Source: Bacteroidota bacterium
Lineage (GTDB): Bacteria > Bacteroidota > Ignavibacteria > Ignavibacteriales > Ignavibacteriaceae
NCBI GenBank assembly: GCA_021813585.1
Contig: JAKAJV010000122.1
Span: 1 to 64,000 of the forward strand
Length of the DNA stretch: 64,000 nucleotides
Direction: 5' to 3'
Part shown: positions 36,289-45,235 of the stretch, in pieces
How positions within the stretch are numbered: the stretch's first letter is position 1
Layout of the letters: every line of letters starts with the position of its first letter
Translations under genes and position numbers: made by a program
Notes under the pieces: generated by a model
What the model saw: only the letters and a program-made list of their open reading frames with translations
Databases searched by the model: none
Told to the model about the DNA's origin: nothing

Positions 36289-37206
36289 TTATTGTGCCCC
36301 TGGAAGAATGGCAGCTTTTAAAATAATTTCTTTTGCTCTGTTAAAGTCCGGGCCGTCAATCCAGTTTATCTTTACTCCTTCACGCTCCATCTTCCTAAAC
36401 CAGGTAGACTGTCTTTTAGCAAAATTATGAATTGCGCTGTTCAGCTTTTGGAACATGTCGTTATAGTTTAACTTGCCTTTTAAATACAATGCCATGTAGC
36501 GGTATTCCAATCCGAATGAGTCCAATCTTTCGTAGGTAATTCCGGAATCGATAAGATTTTTTGCTTCATCTATCATACCGCCAGCCAAACGGGTTTTTAA
36601 TCTTTCTGTAATTCTTATCCTTATTATTTCCCTCGGGAGATTTATGCCTATGTTAAGAGAGTAAAGCGTTTCCCAGGGCTGCTTGTCTTTCTGTTTGTTC
36701 CGTGCAATTTGAATTGCGGTGATTAACCTACCCTTGTCGATAATGTCTGTTGTGTTGTGCAATGCGGTATTTAATTCATTTAAAATTTTGCGTAGCTCGG
36801 GAATATCTTTTCCTTTTAGTTCATCGGCTTCTGCTTTATCGAAATCCGCCTCTTGCAGTTGATAGTTTTGAATGATAGAGCTAAGATAAAGTCCGGTGCC
36901 TCCGGCTAAGAAAGGAATGTTTCCTCTTTCTAAAATTTCCGAATAGGCTTTGGTAAAATAATTTTTAAAAAGAAATAGATTGAATTCTTCTCTAGGCTCG
37001 AGTACATCTATTAAATGGTAAGGAACTTTTATACCGTCCACTATGTAGTCGTTCAAATCTTTTCCCGTACCAATATCCATGCCTTTATAAACCTGCCTGG
37101 AATCGGCGGAGATAATCTCACCATTAAACTCCTTTGCCAGCTTTGCAGCCAGCCGGGTTTTGCCTGCGGCGGTGGGACCTAGTACCGTAACTATATCGTA
37201 CTTCAT
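36289..37206 (-). CDS. miaA: tRNA dimethylallyltransferase
   Basis: Adds a dimethylallyl group to A37 of tRNAs reading codons that begin with U. P-loop VLGPTAAGKTRLAAKLA, then the substrate-site IISADSRQVYKGMDIGTGKD and LAGGTGLYLSSI. The C-terminal half has GLEYRYMALYLKGKLNYNDM and RQSTWFRK. It is 305 aa, typical length. The gene is monocistronic or joined to the sensor kinase upstream (88 bases away). Confidence 0.95.
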   Translation of the reverse strand: MKYDIVTVLGPTAAGKTRLAAKLAKEFNGEIISADSRQVYKGMDIGTGKDLNDYIVDGIKVPYHLIDVLEPREEFNLFLFKNYFTKAYSEILERGNIPFLAGGTGLYLSSIIQNYQLQEADFDKAEADELKGKDIPELRKILNELNTALHNTTDIIDKGRLITAIQIARNKQKDKQPWETLYSLNIGINLPREIIRIRITERLKTRLAGGMIDEAKNLIDSGITYERLDSFGLEYRYMALYLKGKLNYNDMFQKLNSAIHNFAKRQSTWFRKMEREGVKINWIDGPDFNRAKEIILKAAILPGAQ

Positions 37207-37294
37207 ATTGACCCCTAAAATTAGTAACCCATTAATTATCCCGAATTTACACTCACCGAAATTATCTTCAGAAAGCTAAGATGTAAATTCTTCC

Positions 37295-39244
37295 CTACTC
37301 ATTTTTTTGCTCCTCGAAAATTTCTTTAACAACAGGCAGCAAAATAACAACGGAGGTTCCTTCACCTTTGTTATCCCCCAGATATATTTTACCGCCGAGG
37401 TCCTTTATTACTTTTTCTGCAATAGATAAGCCGAGCCCGGCCGCTTTACCTTTGCCGAAAGAGAAGAACGGCTCGAAAATCCTTCCCTTAATTATGGAAG
37501 GAATTCCGATACCGGTATCCTTAAATTCAATCTTAGCAAAATCGTTCTCCATACCGGTAGTTATATAGATGCTGCCGCCTTCTGGCATCGCGTCGCAAGA
37601 ATTTTTTGCAATTTGAAAGCATGCATGATAGAACGCCGTCTCATCAATGCCTACGGTTATACCGGCATCTGTTTTTTTAAATAGCTTAACGTTCCTTGTC
37701 TCAACATATTCGGCAAGCATTTCCAAGACATGGTTTAGAGTCTCGCTTAACTCATGCTTACTTAACCGGAGCGAGTTTTTATCGGTTATAAAGTCGGATA
37801 GAAGCTCAACGCTGTTGGTAACGGAATCTGTCTGTGAATTAATATATCCCGTAATTTGAGCAATGTCTTCGGTTCCTGTTTTCTTTTTTATAAAATCGGC
37901 GTAATGCTTAATAATAAGCAAGGGAGTTTTGATTTCATCAACAATAAAACCCGATGCTTTAGCCAGATATTCGAGCCTGCTTTTTTTTATGGCTGAGTCG
38001 AAGCGTTTTCCTTTTTCAATTGCGAGGGCAATATGACCGGAGAGCGCCGACAGAATCTCAATATCATCTTTTATAAATTCGGCGGTGCTGTTGGCCAACA
38101 ATATAAGCGAAATTAATTCACCGCTATCCTTTAGCACAGGGAACAGCAGTATGTGTTCTTTCCCTTCAAGGTTATCCGAGCCGGAACTAAAACGGGAATC
38201 TTCCCTAAAATTATTTATTATAGAAGCCTCTTTTTGCTCGGCCGAATAGCCGATCAGTCCCGCCCCGACTTTTATTCTGCTTTCTTTCTCATCCTTTGCA
38301 ACAGCATTGAATAATTCACCGGCCTCAATATCGAGAAAATATAGTCTGATTCGGTCGGCTTTAATGAATTGCGAAATTATATCTGAAATTGAATTTAAAA
38401 TTTTATTTAGCTCTAGTTCCTCGTTTATTTTGTGAACGGCATTAAGAATTTTTTTATACGACGCGTTTATCTCTTCTCTTATTTCAGATTCTTCCTCAAT
38501 AATTTCAAGTTCGTCTTCATCTTCATATTCATCACGGCTGCCTGTAAGGTCAACTTCCTCTAATATCGGACCGGATGAGTTCGGTTCGGCTTCCTCCTGT
38601 TCAGGTTTCGTCTGAGCTGAGGCAGGCATTTCAATTTGTGGAAGCTCGCCTAAATCTTCAGCCGGCAAGCTATCGTCGAATTGAGTTTCAGGCTCTAAAG
38701 AAACCGTTTCTTCCGCCCCGGGTGTTAGAGCTTCTATTTGTACATCATCAAAGGCTTCTTGAACGGAACTTTCCGATGCTTCTTCCGGCGAGCCAAGCTG
38801 CATTTCATCTATAACGCTTTCTTCTGAGTCTGCGTTTGAAGATTCCGGGTTATATGCGGATAATAAATTATCTTTAATAATGCTGTGCCTGGAAATTAGC
38901 TGCTGCAAATCTTTCTGCTTAAGCATATAGATAGTGCAGCCGGTATTTGCAACGGCGGATGACTTGCGGGAGGTTTTACCTAGAAACTCTTTTTCGCCGA
39001 AGAAATCGTTCTTGCCTTTCCTATCTATTGAGGGACCGCCCATCGAAGACGGGATTTTTATCTTTACTTCGCCGGACAAAATAAGGTAAATGCAGCCGGC
39101 ATCGTCTCCGCTCTGATAAATTATATCTCCTTCATTAAATTCAATGTAGTTCGATTGAGCAAAATCTCCTTTTATCTTCGTACCTACAATTCCTTTAAAA
39201 AGTTTATTCCCGCTTAAAGGGGCAAAGCTTTTGCTGTGAGACAT
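37295..39244 (-). CDS. cNMP-GAF sensor kinase with Asp in place of the H-box His
   Basis: A 649-aa soluble sensor. A cyclic-nucleotide-binding (CRP-like) domain covers about residues 15-125 (EFNEGDIIYQSGDDAGCIYL). A long acidic linker (130-258) and a GAF domain (270-410) follow. The kinase core runs from about 420 to 645, with N-box QIAKNSCDAMPEGG (Asn548), G1 DTGIGIP and G2 AGLGLSIAEKV. The H-box, normally HEIKNPL, reads VDEIKTPL with Asp436 where the phospho-acceptor His should be. ATP binding is likely preserved but standard autophosphorylation is not. No response regulator is adjacent. It is divergent from the AlkA gene. Confidence 0.85.
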   Translation of the reverse strand: MSHSKSFAPLSGNKLFKGIVGTKIKGDFAQSNYIEFNEGDIIYQSGDDAGCIYLILSGEVKIKIPSSMGGPSIDRKGKNDFFGEKEFLGKTSRKSSAVANTGCTIYMLKQKDLQQLISRHSIIKDNLLSAYNPESSNADSEESVIDEMQLGSPEEASESSVQEAFDDVQIEALTPGAEETVSLEPETQFDDSLPAEDLGELPQIEMPASAQTKPEQEEAEPNSSGPILEEVDLTGSRDEYEDEDELEIIEEESEIREEINASYKKILNAVHKINEELELNKILNSISDIISQFIKADRIRLYFLDIEAGELFNAVAKDEKESRIKVGAGLIGYSAEQKEASIINNFREDSRFSSGSDNLEGKEHILLFPVLKDSGELISLILLANSTAEFIKDDIEILSALSGHIALAIEKGKRFDSAIKKSRLEYLAKASGFIVDEIKTPLLIIKHYADFIKKKTGTEDIAQITGYINSQTDSVTNSVELLSDFITDKNSLRLSKHELSETLNHVLEMLAEYVETRNVKLFKKTDAGITVGIDETAFYHACFQIAKNSCDAMPEGGSIYITTGMENDFAKIEFKDTGIGIPSIIKGRIFEPFFSFGKGKAAGLGLSIAEKVIKDLGGKIYLGDNKGEGTSVVILLPVVKEIFEEQKNE

Positions 39245-39293
39245 AATTTTAACTTATATTTGCTAACATTTTTTATTCACCGGTATAATTATA

Positions 39294-39917
39294 ATGAATT
39301 CTTTAGAAATAGAAAACGGAATTAAATATATTTATAAAAACGACAGGAATCTGGCAAGCATAATTGACCGTGCCGGCAAGTGCAATTTAAGACCCAGGAG
39401 AAATTATTTTAACGCACTGCTCCATGCTATAATCGGCCAGCAGCTTTCGGTAAAGGCTGCCTCATCAATTACCGGCAAGTTTAATTCTTACTATAACAAC
39501 AGCCCCCTTCCTGAAATCATTCTCAGCACACCCGATTCCGATTTGCGCGGCCTGGGGTTATCCAACGCTAAAGCAAAATATGTGAAAGACCTGTCCGGTA
39601 AGATTGTCGGCAAGGAAATTTTACTTGAGCGTCTTCCTCGTAAGAAAGACGAAGAAATTATAAACGAGCTTATCAAAGTTAAAGGTATAGGCATTTGGAC
39701 CGTACATATGTTCCTTATCTTTACTTTGGGCAGGCCGGATGTTTTACCTGTCTCGGACTTGGGGATTAGGAAAGCGGCAATGGTAATTTATAATCTGCGC
39801 AAGCTTCCCGATGAGAAGAGGCTGGTTCATATCTCTAAGAAAAATAATTGGGCGCCTTATAATTCCATCGCGAGCTGGTATCTTTGGAAAAGCCTCGATA
39901 TGAATATTGAGTTTTAA
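39294..39917 (+). CDS. DNA-3-methyladenine glycosylase II (AlkA family)
   Basis: A 207-aa base-excision glycosylase of the HhH superfamily. HhH is KVKGIGIWTVHMFLIF, and the catalytic Asp is in VLPVSDLGIRKAAMVI. The front segment has NALLHAIIGQQLSVKAASSI, typical of the group. It lacks the N-terminal TBP-like domain of E. coli AlkA, as do many shorter members. It would remove alkylated bases. It is divergent from the kinase gene, 49 bases apart. Confidence 0.92.
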   Translation: MNSLEIENGIKYIYKNDRNLASIIDRAGKCNLRPRRNYFNALLHAIIGQQLSVKAASSITGKFNSYYNNSPLPEIILSTPDSDLRGLGLSNAKAKYVKDLSGKIVGKEILLERLPRKKDEEIINELIKVKGIGIWTVHMFLIFTLGRPDVLPVSDLGIRKAAMVIYNLRKLPDEKRLVHISKKNNWAPYNSIASWYLWKSLDMNIEF

Positions 39918-40072
39918 GACTTTCAACCTTTCCGTAATCGCACAAGAGATTCCCAAAAATGTTTTGCTGCAGCACAACAGTTAATTAAGAATAACCTATC
40001 ACATTTTTATCACCGTTTGTTTTTGGAGTCGATGCGGCCGATTTGTATTTTTGGTCTGCAAAAAAATTGCTA

Positions 40073-40091
40073 TTATAAACCCGGTTTATAA
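40073..40091. promoter_or_regulatory. 19-bp palindrome upstream of the ECF sigma gene
   Basis: TTATAAACC-C-GGTTTATAA is a perfect 9-1-9 inverted repeat 35 bases before the sigma factor start. It may be an operator for the sigma operon; no binder is known. Confidence 0.5.
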
Positions 40092-40126
40092 CAGAATCTG
40101 AATCTTTAAACGAAATCCGGCATCTG

Positions 40127-40687
40127 ATGAATGAAGAAGAATTAATAAAGACCGCAAAGAGCGGCGATAAGAAAGCAATGACCGTACTCGTTAAGAACTA
40201 CGAGAAAACGGTATACAACTTTGCTTTTAAAATTTGCCGAGACCCGGAGCGAGCCGAAAATATAATGCAGGAAACTTTCCTCAGCATGATTAAGTCTCTG
40301 CACCAGTTCGACGGCAAGTCTAAGCTTTCCACCTGGCTTTACAGAATTGTTGCTAACCACTGCCTGATGGAAGCTAGAAAGAAGAAGCATGAGTTTGTTT
40401 CAATCGACGATGATGAGAACGGACTTTACGACAGCAGCTACCACGCAGGCTGGGAAGCTATGCCTGTAAATATTATTGAGAATAAAGAACTGAAGGAAAT
40501 ACTCGATGAAGCGATTCAAAAGCTTTCGCCCGAATACAGGGTCGTCTTTTTGCTTAGAGACGTCGAAGGATTTTCTACCGAAGAGACCGGCGAGATGACG
40601 GAGTTATCGGTACCGGCTGTTAAGTCCAGGCTTCACAGGGCAAGAGCTTTTTTAAGGAATGAAATAAATAAGGCGTTTGAAAAATGA
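40127..40687 (+). CDS. ECF-type RNA polymerase sigma factor
   Basis: A 186-aa sigma-70-family factor. Region 2 holds VYNFAFKICRDPERAENIMQ and ETFLSMIKSLHQFDGKSKLS followed by TWLYRIVANHCLMEARKK. Region 4 has SPEYRVVFLLRDVEGFSTEE and VPAVKSRLHRARAFLRNEI. The next gene encodes a zinc-finger anti-sigma-like protein and starts inside its last codons, so the pair is co-translated. The stimulus and regulon are not evident. Confidence 0.95.
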   Translation: MNEEELIKTAKSGDKKAMTVLVKNYEKTVYNFAFKICRDPERAENIMQETFLSMIKSLHQFDGKSKLSTWLYRIVANHCLMEARKKKHEFVSIDDDENGLYDSSYHAGWEAMPVNIIENKELKEILDEAIQKLSPEYRVVFLLRDVEGFSTEETGEMTELSVPAVKSRLHRARAFLRNEINKAFEK

Positions 40688-40923
40688 ATGATGATAAAAA
40701 AATTTGCAAGGAAGTAATGAGCCATATTTGCGATAGCCTCGGCGAGGACCTGGATTCCCCGAAGTGTATCGCGATTAAAAATCATCTTGACGAATGCCCA
40801 GACTGCAGCAACTATTTTAAATCGGTGGAAAAGACGATCGACTTCTACAAGAAGTACAACGTTGAATTGCCTGAAGAAGCTCATAACCGTCTGCTTGATG
40901 TACTCGGATTAAAGGAAGACTAA
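40684..40923 (+). CDS. Zinc-finger (zf-HC2-type) anti-sigma factor
   Basis: A 79-aa soluble protein with the HLDECPDC zinc-binding motif (His-x3-Cys-x2-Cys, with an upstream Cys) and a helical C-terminal part. It overlaps the ECF gene by 4 bases. Such small zinc proteins bind and inhibit their sigma factor and can respond to thiol oxidation. The protein lacks a membrane segment, so it senses cytoplasmic signals if any. Confidence 0.88.
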   Translation: MNDDKKICKEVMSHICDSLGEDLDSPKCIAIKNHLDECPDCSNYFKSVEKTIDFYKKYNVELPEEAHNRLLDVLGLKED

Positions 40924-41305
40924 AAAATTTTTCCTTCCTAAAATATTTCCCCCAAAAATATTTTTAAACATTTCCCCTTATACAATTCTAATACAATAAC
41001 TAAAGATCAGCCGAATACCTACCGCATATTGCCGGCGGTTTGTAAAGTTACAAATCAAAAAATAATACAGAATTAATAAATTAAAATTTACTTTTAAAAA
41101 GTAGTTCCTTAACTTTTAACAAAGGCATTTTCGGAAATAATTAATTCAGAATAAATCTACGGGTGGCTTTTTAATTTCAGATTAAGAAAGAACGGTTTAT
41201 TAAATTCAATTAATTAAATACAAACGTTGGGATCGTCGGAATATATCACCGCCAGGTGGTATTTGTACGATGAAATAATTTAAATTATCTAGAAAGGAGA
41301 ATCAT
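40924..41305. other. 382-bp leader region of the T9SS gene
   Basis: No gene. It contains the palindrome TTTGTAAAGTTACAAA (41039-41054, 7-2-7). A stem-loop lies at 41232-41271 (ATCGT...CACC-GCCA-GGTG...ACGAT), 34 bases before the next start codon, followed by the ribosome binding site AAAGGAGA. The leader is thus probably structured. Confidence 0.55.
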
Positions 41306-43129
41306 ATGAAAACACGGCTATTTATTTCTTCTCTATTGCTCGTGTTTATTTTCGGGGTATCGGCTTTAACCGTATTCGGTCAAACACCGGCATCGGCAAC
41401 GTGGAATCTTTTTGGTGCAGATTCATTGTCACCTACAACTACGGTAGGAAATATATCCGGTCAAACAGTATCACACGGAGATACTTTAGCTATAAAAGAT
41501 ATGACTGGTTCGGCTCCGAACAGCCCTTTGCCGGGAGTAACTAAATCAATGCGCTGGTATCCAAGTATAAATGGTACTGCCGTTTCGTGGGGAAATGAAA
41601 CAGGAAAAAATGAAAACAGGTGGATTCAATTTGCGGCAACTCCTAAATCAGGTAACTCGTTTAATGTTGATTCCATTTCCATTTGGTTAGGCGCAGGCGG
41701 CACTACTGCACATATTAGAGCAAATTTATATTTTTCAACCGACCCTACATTCGCAACCAGAACGCTTCTTAATCCGGCTGATACAGGGGTGGTTCCGTAT
41801 AGAGATTCGTTACAGCATTATGGTTATCATGTTAATGTTTCTGTTAAAGATGGGCAGTCACTTTATTTTAGGGTATATCCATGGTACGACGGTTCGCCAT
41901 CTACTTCTAAATATGTATTTACTCAGGCTGTATATATTGGTGGGAATACTTCTTCTGCGGTTACTTATCCTAAAGTTTCAATTGGAGTTGCCAGAGGCAT
42001 GGTTAACGATACCGTTACAGTTACCGGCGTTGTTTTCTCTCCCAATTACCAAACGGTCAACAGATCATATTATATATGGGACGGAACCGGCGGACTGGAT
42101 CTATTCAGTTACGGCTTAACTAGCCCAGATTTGAAAATGGGCGACAGTGTTGTTGTAACCGGAAAGATTCTTCTGTATAACGGGCTAACAGAAATTCAAC
42201 CCTTATCAGATGCAAATATTATTTTAGCCGGAAGCAACGCTGCATTGCCTAAGCCCGAAATAATTACAGTCGGTAACTTTAATACCAACGGAGAGAACTA
42301 CGAATCCCATCTTGTTGGCTTTACCAGATTAACAAAACTGAGCGGAACTTGGCCGACTTCCAAATCAAGTGCAACATTAAAACTAACAGACGGTAAGGAT
42401 ACTTTAACAGTTTATATCGATTCGGATATGGGATTAAACAGCAGCCCCGAGCCAACATGGCCGGCCGATGTAATCGGCGTAGGCTCTCAATATGCTTCCA
42501 CCGGTATAGGAGGTTATCAATTACTACCGAGATTTATTACTGACTTTTTGCCTGCAGGAACTGTTCCCGTTGAGCTTACTTCGTTTACCGCAAAGGCTGC
42601 GCAAAAATCCGTAATATTGAGCTGGGAGACGGCTACCGAACTGAACAATTCCGGCTTCAAGGTTGAAAGAAGTGCAGACGCGAAAGCTTTCTACACAATC
42701 GCGTTTGTAAAAGGCAACGGTACTACTACCGAAAAATCAGTCTATACCTTTAGTGATAACAATCTATCGAACGGGAATTATTATTACAGACTGAAGCAGA
42801 TCGATTTTGACGGAACATCGAAGTACAGCAATATAGTTCAGGTTAATGTTAATACTGTGCCATCGGTATTTAGCCTTGGCCAGAATTATCCAAATCCGTT
42901 TAATCCTGAAACAGCAATTGAATTTACTGTTGACAAATCCGGATTCACTACTTTAAAGGTATTTAATTCATTAGGGCAGGAAGTTGCATCCTTATTTAAT
43001 GGACAAGCCGCTCCGGGGCAATCTTACAAAATAGACTTCAATGCGTCGCGCCTGTCGTCCGGAATTTATTTCTATCAGCTTCAACAGGGAAGCAATATAC
43101 AGACTCATAAGATGACGCTGCTTAAATGA
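41306..43129 (+). CDS. T9SS-secreted OB-fold/immunoglobulin-like protein
   Basis: A 607-aa exported protein. Signal peptide RLFISSLLLVFIFGVSALTV. Residues 30-220 have no known motif. From about 225 to 420 two OB-fold-like segments are seen (VNDTVTVTGVVFSPNYQTVN, KMGDSVVVTGKILLYNG). A fibronectin/Ig-like stretch follows (PVELTSFTAKAAQKSVILSW), and finally the T9SS sorting domain (GQNYPNPFNPETAIEFTV, SSGIYFYQLQQG). AAAGGAGAATCAT precedes the ATG, so expression is probably strong. The function is unknown; surface binding is plausible. Confidence 0.85.
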   Translation: MKTRLFISSLLLVFIFGVSALTVFGQTPASATWNLFGADSLSPTTTVGNISGQTVSHGDTLAIKDMTGSAPNSPLPGVTKSMRWYPSINGTAVSWGNETGKNENRWIQFAATPKSGNSFNVDSISIWLGAGGTTAHIRANLYFSTDPTFATRTLLNPADTGVVPYRDSLQHYGYHVNVSVKDGQSLYFRVYPWYDGSPSTSKYVFTQAVYIGGNTSSAVTYPKVSIGVARGMVNDTVTVTGVVFSPNYQTVNRSYYIWDGTGGLDLFSYGLTSPDLKMGDSVVVTGKILLYNGLTEIQPLSDANIILAGSNAALPKPEIITVGNFNTNGENYESHLVGFTRLTKLSGTWPTSKSSATLKLTDGKDTLTVYIDSDMGLNSSPEPTWPADVIGVGSQYASTGIGGYQLLPRFITDFLPAGTVPVELTSFTAKAAQKSVILSWETATELNNSGFKVERSADAKAFYTIAFVKGNGTTTEKSVYTFSDNNLSNGNYYYRLKQIDFDGTSKYSNIVQVNVNTVPSVFSLGQNYPNPFNPETAIEFTVDKSGFTTLKVFNSLGQEVASLFNGQAAPGQSYKIDFNASRLSSGIYFYQLQQGSNIQTHKMTLLK

Positions 43130-43192
43130 TTTTTACATGAAGAAAGAGACTCATAAATACTTGTTAAGCTTTCTTCTATAGAAATGGAAAAG

Positions 43193-43425
43193 TGGAGTAT
43201 TGGATTCCTGCTTGCGTAAATCTAAGAGATTATCTCTCAGACTTGCCTGCGGCAGTCAGGTTCTGGATACTCGATACTGGATAAGAAATCGAGTATCCAG
43301 AATCCAGCATCGAGTATCCAGAATCCAGCATCGAGTATCCAGAATCCAGCATCGAGTATCCAGTATCGAGTATCTTTGGCTGGAGTAATGGGATTTTATC
43401 AATAAATCCTAGCACTCCATTCTAT
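43193..43425. repeat. Compound dispersed repeat with 21-bp tandem array
   Basis: Same layout as 17901-18087: GGAGTATTGGATTCC, AAATCTAAGAGATTATCTCT, then the ATCGAGTATCCAG hairpin. Here the hairpin part has expanded to about 3.6 head-to-tail copies of a 21-base unit, ATCGAGTATCCAGAATCCAGC, from 43288. It ends with a GGAGTAATGG arm. The tandem array also makes short shadow ORFs, which are not genes. Confidence 0.85.
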
Positions 43426-43458
43426 AATTGGGTTATTGACATTAGCAGTTATTTATTA

Positions 43459-43603
43459 ACTCATGTTACGCAAAATTATAAAGCTTGAGTGTCATACCCG
43501 CGAAAGCGGGTATCCAAGATGCGAAAATGTGATAAAAAATGGATTCCCACTTTCGTGGGAATGACAATGCAGACATCAAAATGTATTCCTGCGTAACACG
43601 AGT
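43459..43603 (+). mobile_element. 145-bp MITE-like element, copy 1
   Basis: Ends ACTCATGTTACGCA and TGCGTAACACGAGT form terminal inverted repeats (13 of 14). A TA dinucleotide flanks both sides. Inside are two hairpins, ATACCCGCGAAAGCGGGTAT and ATTCCCACTTTCGTGGGAAT. The copy at 47839-47983 is the same length, in opposite orientation, with only about three differences. No transposase is encoded, so mobilisation would need an enzyme from elsewhere. Confidence 0.85.
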
Positions 43604-43624
43604 TATTAAATATGTTTTGAAATT

Positions 43625-44395
43625 TTAATTCGATAGCTTTTCCAGTCTATTTCTGGATTTGATGATGGCATACTTGTCTCTAAAATTTCTTACGGGCATA
43701 TTAAGAATTTTTTTCAGCAAAACAACTTCATTCTTTTCGTCTCCCATGCTTCTGTAAGTTTTAGACAGCTGGTAGTCAGCGATAATTAGTTGCGGGTCTA
43801 TTGACAGCGCCTTGCGGAACATCTGGATGGATTGCTGGAAAGTACCTTCCGGTACGCCGCCGTAAAAAGTCTTTGCAAAAATTTTTTCATACCAGTTCAG
43901 CTTGGCGGCTTCGCGGTAATAAATGCCGAGAATTATATAAGGGAAGTAATTGTTAGGATTTAATTTTATTGCTTTCAAGGAATTCATCCTAACCTGGTCT
44001 GCATACTTTATTTTCTCTTTGTTGCCCGTGAACATTGCGATGTTCCCGTACGAAAGAGCTAAGTAAGTATATGAGAGTGCGCTGTCCGGGAAATTTTTCT
44101 GAAGAAGCATGGCATGACGGATTGCCTTATCGATGTAAATTTTAGCCTCGTCTCTTTTCTTTAAATCAAGACATTCCTCTCCTGCATCGTTCAATGCAAG
44201 TGTATATTTGGATAAAGTCTCGTAACTTTCCGGCGAGCTTTCGTAGGCCTTGGCATAGTAAACCACTGCGTTAAAATTATCGAACTTGGCGTGATATTCA
44301 TCTCCCTCTTTAAGATAATCTTTCTCAGCTTGCGCATGCAGCATAGATAATGATAAAATAATTTGGGCCGCTATCAATATAAATTTTAACTTCAT
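43625..44395 (-). CDS. Exported TPR-repeat protein
   Basis: A 256-aa protein with a signal peptide (FILIAAQIILSLSMLHAQ) and tetratricopeptide repeats (DNFNAVVYYAKAYESSPESY, LGIYYREAAKLNWYEKI, FRKALSIDPQLIIADYQLSK). TPRs are protein-binding scaffolds, here in the periplasm. No partner is indicated. The stop lies about 20 bases from the MITE-like element. Confidence 0.8.
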   Translation of the reverse strand: MKLKFILIAAQIILSLSMLHAQAEKDYLKEGDEYHAKFDNFNAVVYYAKAYESSPESYETLSKYTLALNDAGEECLDLKKRDEAKIYIDKAIRHAMLLQKNFPDSALSYTYLALSYGNIAMFTGNKEKIKYADQVRMNSLKAIKLNPNNYFPYIILGIYYREAAKLNWYEKIFAKTFYGGVPEGTFQQSIQMFRKALSIDPQLIIADYQLSKTYRSMGDEKNEVVLLKKILNMPVRNFRDKYAIIKSRNRLEKLSN

Positions 44396-44567
44396 AAATA
44401 ATTTTCCAACTTCCTATAATCTGAATGCAGCAATTCTTCTGCGAAACACTCTTTTAATAATAATAAAAAGGAGAAATTAAATTTTTGTTTTTCAGCAAGT
44501 AGGATACGGTAAAATGAACAGATGCCTTTTCCTAGTTACATAACGGGAATAAAAAATTATTGCGGCT

Positions 44568-45098
44568 TTATTTATTTGTCTGCCTAGAGCTTAATGTATC
44601 CGGAGCGGGAGTTGTGCTTCCTCCGTCGAGAACATATTTCCATGAGCCGTCCTTCTGCTTTTTCCAAATAGTAACGTAATTCCCGTAGCTTGAAGATTTT
44701 TTACCGTCTTTATCTACCGAGTTATATTCCCATCTGCCGAATGTAAATCCCAGGCTGCCGTCCAGCGAAGCTTCGGCTTTCAGCGGTTCCCATTTAAGTG
44801 GGGTTTTATCCGACTGGTGATTTAAATAATGCTTAATCAGCCCGCTCTTGCCGATTATCGGGAATTGCTGTTGTCTAAGGAGAATAACGCTGTCGTCGGC
44901 AAAATCTATAAAAGCCTGCCCCGTTCCTCTTTCTACGGATGCTTTGTAAAAATCTTTGTCTGCCTGAATGAGAGCTTGGTTGTTGTGTTCTATTAAAACG
45001 GCTTGGCTATTTTTACCGCTCTCGGTTGCATTCCTGGTAATTATAACCGCGGCAATAATAACGGCAATTACAATTAAGTACTTTAACGCCCTGCTCAT
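44568..45098 (-). CDS. Membrane-anchored DUF4440/NTF2-like protein
   Basis: A 176-aa protein with an N-terminal membrane anchor (KYLIVIAVIIAAVIITR). The following DUF4440/SnoaL-like fold reads IQADKDFYKASVERGTGQAF, VILLRQQQFPIIGKSGLIKH and GFTFGRWEY, YVTIWKKQKDGSWKYVLDGG. Family members are small binding pockets or isomerases; the ligand is unknown. A strong ribosome binding site (AAGGAGGTATGT) precedes the ATG. Confidence 0.85.
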   Translation of the reverse strand: MSRALKYLIVIAVIIAAVIITRNATESGKNSQAVLIEHNNQALIQADKDFYKASVERGTGQAFIDFADDSVILLRQQQFPIIGKSGLIKHYLNHQSDKTPLKWEPLKAEASLDGSLGFTFGRWEYNSVDKDGKKSSSYGNYVTIWKKQKDGSWKYVLDGGSTTPAPDTLSSRQTNK

Positions 45099-45235
45099 AC
45101 ATACCTCCTTCCGGATTGTAATTATTTTGAGCTTAAGCTAAGTGTCGGTAAAAAGTATGATAAGATCTGAATATAAAATTTACCGGATAGACAACTAAAA
45201 AATTTTAAGCCGCCAATCCGGAATAAAATTAATTT

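Noticed and set aside
43288-43375. CRISPR-like repeats
   Set aside because: The 21-base units are contiguous, without spacers, and no cas genes are near.
43200-43415. 62-aa and 61-aa ORFs on both strands over the tandem repeat
   Set aside because: They are translations of the 21-bp repeat unit, not genes.
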